Source: Lachnospiraceae bacterium
Lineage (GTDB): Bacteria > Bacillota > Clostridia > Lachnospirales > Lachnospiraceae
Direction of reading: 5' to 3'
DNA length: 64,000 nt
Assembly (NCBI GenBank): GCA_910575105.1
Contig: CAJTDK010000010.1
Span: forward strand, 84,388 to 148,387
Position 1 is the stretch's first letter. Each line of letters starts with the position of its first letter. Below, piece by piece: positions 61,953 to 64,000 of this stretch. Position numbers and translations under genes: made by a program. The notes under the pieces are model-generated. The model ran no database searches. It was not told the origin of the DNA and worked only from the letters and a program-made list of their open reading frames with translations.

Positions 61953-62623
61953 TTTTTCCATCTGTAACCCATCCCCCAAACTGTTTCGATGTATTCTCTG
62001 CCCGTAGCTTCCTTCAGTTTATTCCTGATCTTTCGGATATGCTCTTTTATGACTCCGCTATCTCCTTCGGCATTCAGCCCCCACACGGCTTCATAGATCC
62101 GTTCCCTGTCGAATATCTGATTGGCGTTACGCATCAGAAACTCCACAATGTCAAACTCACGGTTTGACAGGTTCAGCGGCTTTTCCCCATAAAAACAAGT
62201 ACGTTCCGCAAGATTTACGATCAAGCCCTGGGAAGAAACGATTTTAGGCGCAGCCTTGCTTCGTTCATCCCTTCGCAGGTGAGCCGCCACTCTTGCAGTC
62301 AACTCTTTCAGGCTGAACGGCTTGGTTATGTAATCATCACCGCCAGCCTGCAAGCCGTTTATTTTGTCCTGTTCCGTAATCCGGGCTGTCAGAAACAAAA
62401 TGGGGCAGACGACATTCTGGCGGATCATTTTGCATAGCTCCAGTCCGTCTATTTCCGGCATATTGATATCAAGCAGAATCAAATCCGGATAGACATTCAG
62501 CATGGATATTGTCTGCTGTGCATTTTCCGCTACAAAAGCCTCATATCCACACTTCTGTAAGTGACTTGACAATAACTCTGTCAGCATTTTTTCATCATCA
62601 ACAATAAGTATTTTGTATGCCAT
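61949..62623 (-). CDS. OmpR-family response regulator
   Basis: About 224 residues from MAYKILIVDDEK (GAGAGGAGG upstream). Receiver domain with the phosphorylation aspartate in LILLDINMPEIDG and GGDDYITKPF; winged helix with LSNREFDIVEFLMRNANQIF and ETVWGMGYRWKK. Its promoter carries the direct-repeat site shared with the ABC cassette, so it is the prime candidate to bind both. Confidence 0.92.
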   Translation of the reverse strand: MAYKILIVDDEKMLTELLSSHLQKCGYEAFVAENAQQTISMLNVYPDLILLDINMPEIDGLELCKMIRQNVVCPILFLTARITEQDKINGLQAGGDDYITKPFSLKELTARVAAHLRRDERSKAAPKIVSSQGLIVNLAERTCFYGEKPLNLSNREFDIVEFLMRNANQIFDRERIYEAVWGLNAEGDSGVIKEHIRKIRNKLKEATGREYIETVWGMGYRWKK

Positions 62624-62644
62624 AGTAGCCTCCTCTCCCAGAAT

Positions 62645-62676
62645 ATGATACAATCAAAAGGTCAAAAAGTGGTCAA
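62645..62676 (-). promoter_or_regulatory. Promoter and direct-repeat operator of the two-component operon
   Basis: On the minus strand the 22-bp site at 62655-62676 starts TTGACCACTTTTTGACC, with two TTGACC units 11 bp apart, and is followed by TATCAT at 62645-62650. It overlaps the last codons of the FMN-binding gene. Confidence 0.65.
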
Positions 62677-63078
62677 TTTCCTGCTTTTCAGAGCGTTCTC
62701 AACCGCTTTTTTTATGACAGTGCTTGAATTTGTCGCGCCCGATATTGCGTCTACATCTATTTTCTGTTCATCAACTATACTGTCAGCGATAACTTCTGCG
62801 GTCTTTCCACGTTCATGCCTGTGCTCCAAAATATTAATATTTGTGATTTCTCCACTTTGCACGGTAACTTCCACTTTGGCATAGATAAAATCCACGTCAT
62901 ATTCACCAACATAAACTCCGTCAGGAATATCAGAAATATTTATATCTTCAAAGGTTGTTTCCCTTACTGCCTGTCTATAGTCCGCAACACGTTTAAGGTA
63001 GAGGATTCCCAAAACGAAACCGACAAGCAAAAGGAACAAGATAACAAATAATACTGTTTTCTTTTTCGATATTCTCAC
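62662..63078 (-). CDS. Membrane-anchored FMN-binding domain protein
   Basis: About 138 residues from a GTG at 63078 (GGAG nine bases before). One N-terminal helix (TVLFVILFLLLVGFVLGIL) is followed by an FMN-binding domain with VDAISGATNSSTVI, the site where FMN is covalently attached to Thr in this family. It would carry electrons or act as a redox sensor outside the membrane; the flavin transferase ApbE is not in the window. It follows the TetR gene by four bases. Confidence 0.8.
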   Translation of the reverse strand: MRISKKKTVLFVILFLLLVGFVLGILYLKRVADYRQAVRETTFEDINISDIPDGVYVGEYDVDFIYAKVEVTVQSGEITNINILEHRHERGKTAEVIADSIVDEQKIDVDAISGATNSSTVIKKAVENALKSRKLTTF

Positions 63079-63082
63079 TTCA

Positions 63083-63718
63083 TCACTCTCCACTATCTGC
63101 AATAGAACAATACAACATATGAAAGCCATGTTCTAAAAACTGGACTTTTGATAATCCCATTGCTTTTTTTATATATTCTTCTTTATTTTCTGCAAGCTGA
63201 ATCAGCCCGGACAACATACCCCAGAAACCAAAAACAGTAGGCATGATTTTCAGATTGCTTCGCAGATCGCCTTTATCTATTCCGGATATTAAAAATTCCT
63301 TTATCTTTTCGTTTATTTCCTCCCCTATTTGATAAGTTTCTTTTTCTTCGGGAAGATAATCATGGCGCTCAAAATCAATATTGATTTTATCCAATACCAT
63401 TTTGAAGTAGAACGGAAATTCTTCCTGATACTGAACCAACCCTCGGCAAATGAAATTGTACTGTTCTTTTGTGGTTTGCTGCTCCAGTGCAGAAGCGATG
63501 TAATGATAAAGTTTTTTCATGCTGTCCAGCACTAAGATACCAGCAATTTCCTCTTTGTTCTCAAAATACACGTATAAAGTCGCTTTGCTGTATCCGGCTG
63601 CTTTGGCTATATCGTCCATAGAGGTTGCCGCTATGCCTCTCTCCATGAACAGTACTGACGCAGCGGAAGCAATTTTTTCCCGGTGTACACTTTTCGGCTC
63701 TTTTTTTCTCCGTGCCAT
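63083..63718 (-). CDS. TetR-family transcriptional regulator
   Basis: About 211 residues from MARRKKEPKSVHREKI (GGAGGGG upstream). N-terminal helix-turn-helix: ATSMDDIAKAAGYSKATLYVYF. The C-terminal ligand domain is hydrophobic. It is followed directly by the FMN-binding gene and likely controls its own operon. Confidence 0.9.
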   Translation of the reverse strand: MARRKKEPKSVHREKIASAASVLFMERGIAATSMDDIAKAAGYSKATLYVYFENKEEIAGILVLDSMKKLYHYIASALEQQTTKEQYNFICRGLVQYQEEFPFYFKMVLDKINIDFERHDYLPEEKETYQIGEEINEKIKEFLISGIDKGDLRSNLKIMPTVFGFWGMLSGLIQLAENKEEYIKKAMGLSKVQFLEHGFHMLYCSIADSGE

Positions 63719-63751
63719 TGTCTGCCCCTCCATAATTGAACTCATGGTTTA

Positions 63752-63780
63752 ATTATAAAAGTTTTAAAGAATACTGTCAA
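63752..63780 (-). promoter_or_regulatory. Consensus promoter of the TetR gene
   Basis: TTGACA (63775-63780) and TATAAT (63752-63757) on the minus strand are separated by 17 bases, a perfect consensus about 35 bases before the start codon. Confidence 0.75.
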
Positions 63781-63853
63781 CTTTTACCTCCAAAATAGTC
63801 TAGAAAATATTTGCCTGAATGAGATGCCTCCACTTCATGTCGATTCAACATTT

Positions 63854-63948
63854 TTAGCCTGAATTATTCACGCTATCTTTTTCAACAGTGTTCAATGCCG
63901 TATAAACACTGTGTTTTGACCATTTTACTTTTTCACCTAATAAGTGAA
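63854..63948 (-). pseudogene. BlaI/MecI-like HTH remnant
   Basis: A short minus-strand frame, closed by stops on both sides, reads LGEKVKWSKHSVYTALNTVE. This recalls the recognition-helix region of BlaI/CopY repressors. It lacks both ends and is at best a fossil at the edge of the window. Confidence 0.3.
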
Positions 63949-64000
63949 ACAATTTCTATACAAAAAAGAGCCTCAAGTTTGCTATGATTATGTTGGTAAG

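Overview
The window reads as a chromosomal segment of an anaerobic gut Bacillota, most like the Lachnospiraceae (Clostridium cluster XIVa). The support is gene content and style: a single-chain PurL with fused glutaminase domain, a flavin reductase-rubredoxin fusion, an FMN-riboswitch-controlled RibU, hisS-aspS tRNA synthetase pairing, AGGAGG-type ribosome sites and sigma-A-like promoters. This is an inference from families; no rRNA gene is present to settle it. No tRNA, rRNA or CRISPR array was seen. Almost every gene is on the minus strand.

Layout. 1-1.9 kb: a graveyard with a Crp/Fnr regulator remnant, an unidentified remnant and a sodium:solute symporter broken by frameshifts. 2-13.5 kb: housekeeping genes (gdhA, purL, a membrane protein/lipoprotein pair, a degenerate-active-site 2-hydroxyacid dehydrogenase, an AlaX-type editing protein, argS). 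13.6-15.3 kb (+): an oxygen/DNA-damage pair, hrb-nfo, with a PerR/Fur-like palindrome at the promoter. 15.4-16.8 kb: an alcohol-dehydrogenase 3' fragment joined to a transposase-like 5' fragment. 17-27.7 kb: a peptide-utilisation locus, oppABCDF-tldD-tldE, with an RpiR regulator and a divergent M42 aminopeptidase. The same operator-like motif stands before oppA and in the rpiR/M42 divergent region.

28-40 kb: mixed accessory and metabolic genes. They include a phosphoesterase, a cytoplasmic ParB-like/BMP fusion protein, a decayed radical SAM gene, three GyrI-like/DUF3795-type genes, a lipoprotein behind four 11-bp tandem repeats, a WYL regulator, an FMN-riboswitch ribU with a flavin-type oxidase, and a flippase/cysteine peptidase/glycosyltransferase cluster. 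40-45.1 kb: a response regulator, histidine kinase, ABC ATPase and FtsX-permease module. 45.3-50.3 kb: a secreted repeat protein, an acetyltransferase, a nitroreductase, aspS and hisS.

50.3-64 kb is visibly more AT-rich and looks like the worn remains of an integrative element: a broken Tn916-type integrase with repeat sites, a small ribbon-helix-helix repressor under its own operators, and a cell-wall amidase. It also carries a five-gene ABC cassette (two lipoproteins, an ATPase, two permeases, one fused to a lipoprotein-like propeller domain), an AraC-ClpP pair, a two-component system, a membrane FMN-binding protein and a TetR regulator. The strongest new signal is a near-identical 22-bp direct-repeat site (19 of 22 bases) in front of both the response-regulator gene and the ABC cassette, 3.2 kb apart. 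It suggests that the two-component system controls itself and the cassette. This regulated lipoprotein/propeller ABC system is the best candidate for an undescribed system here.
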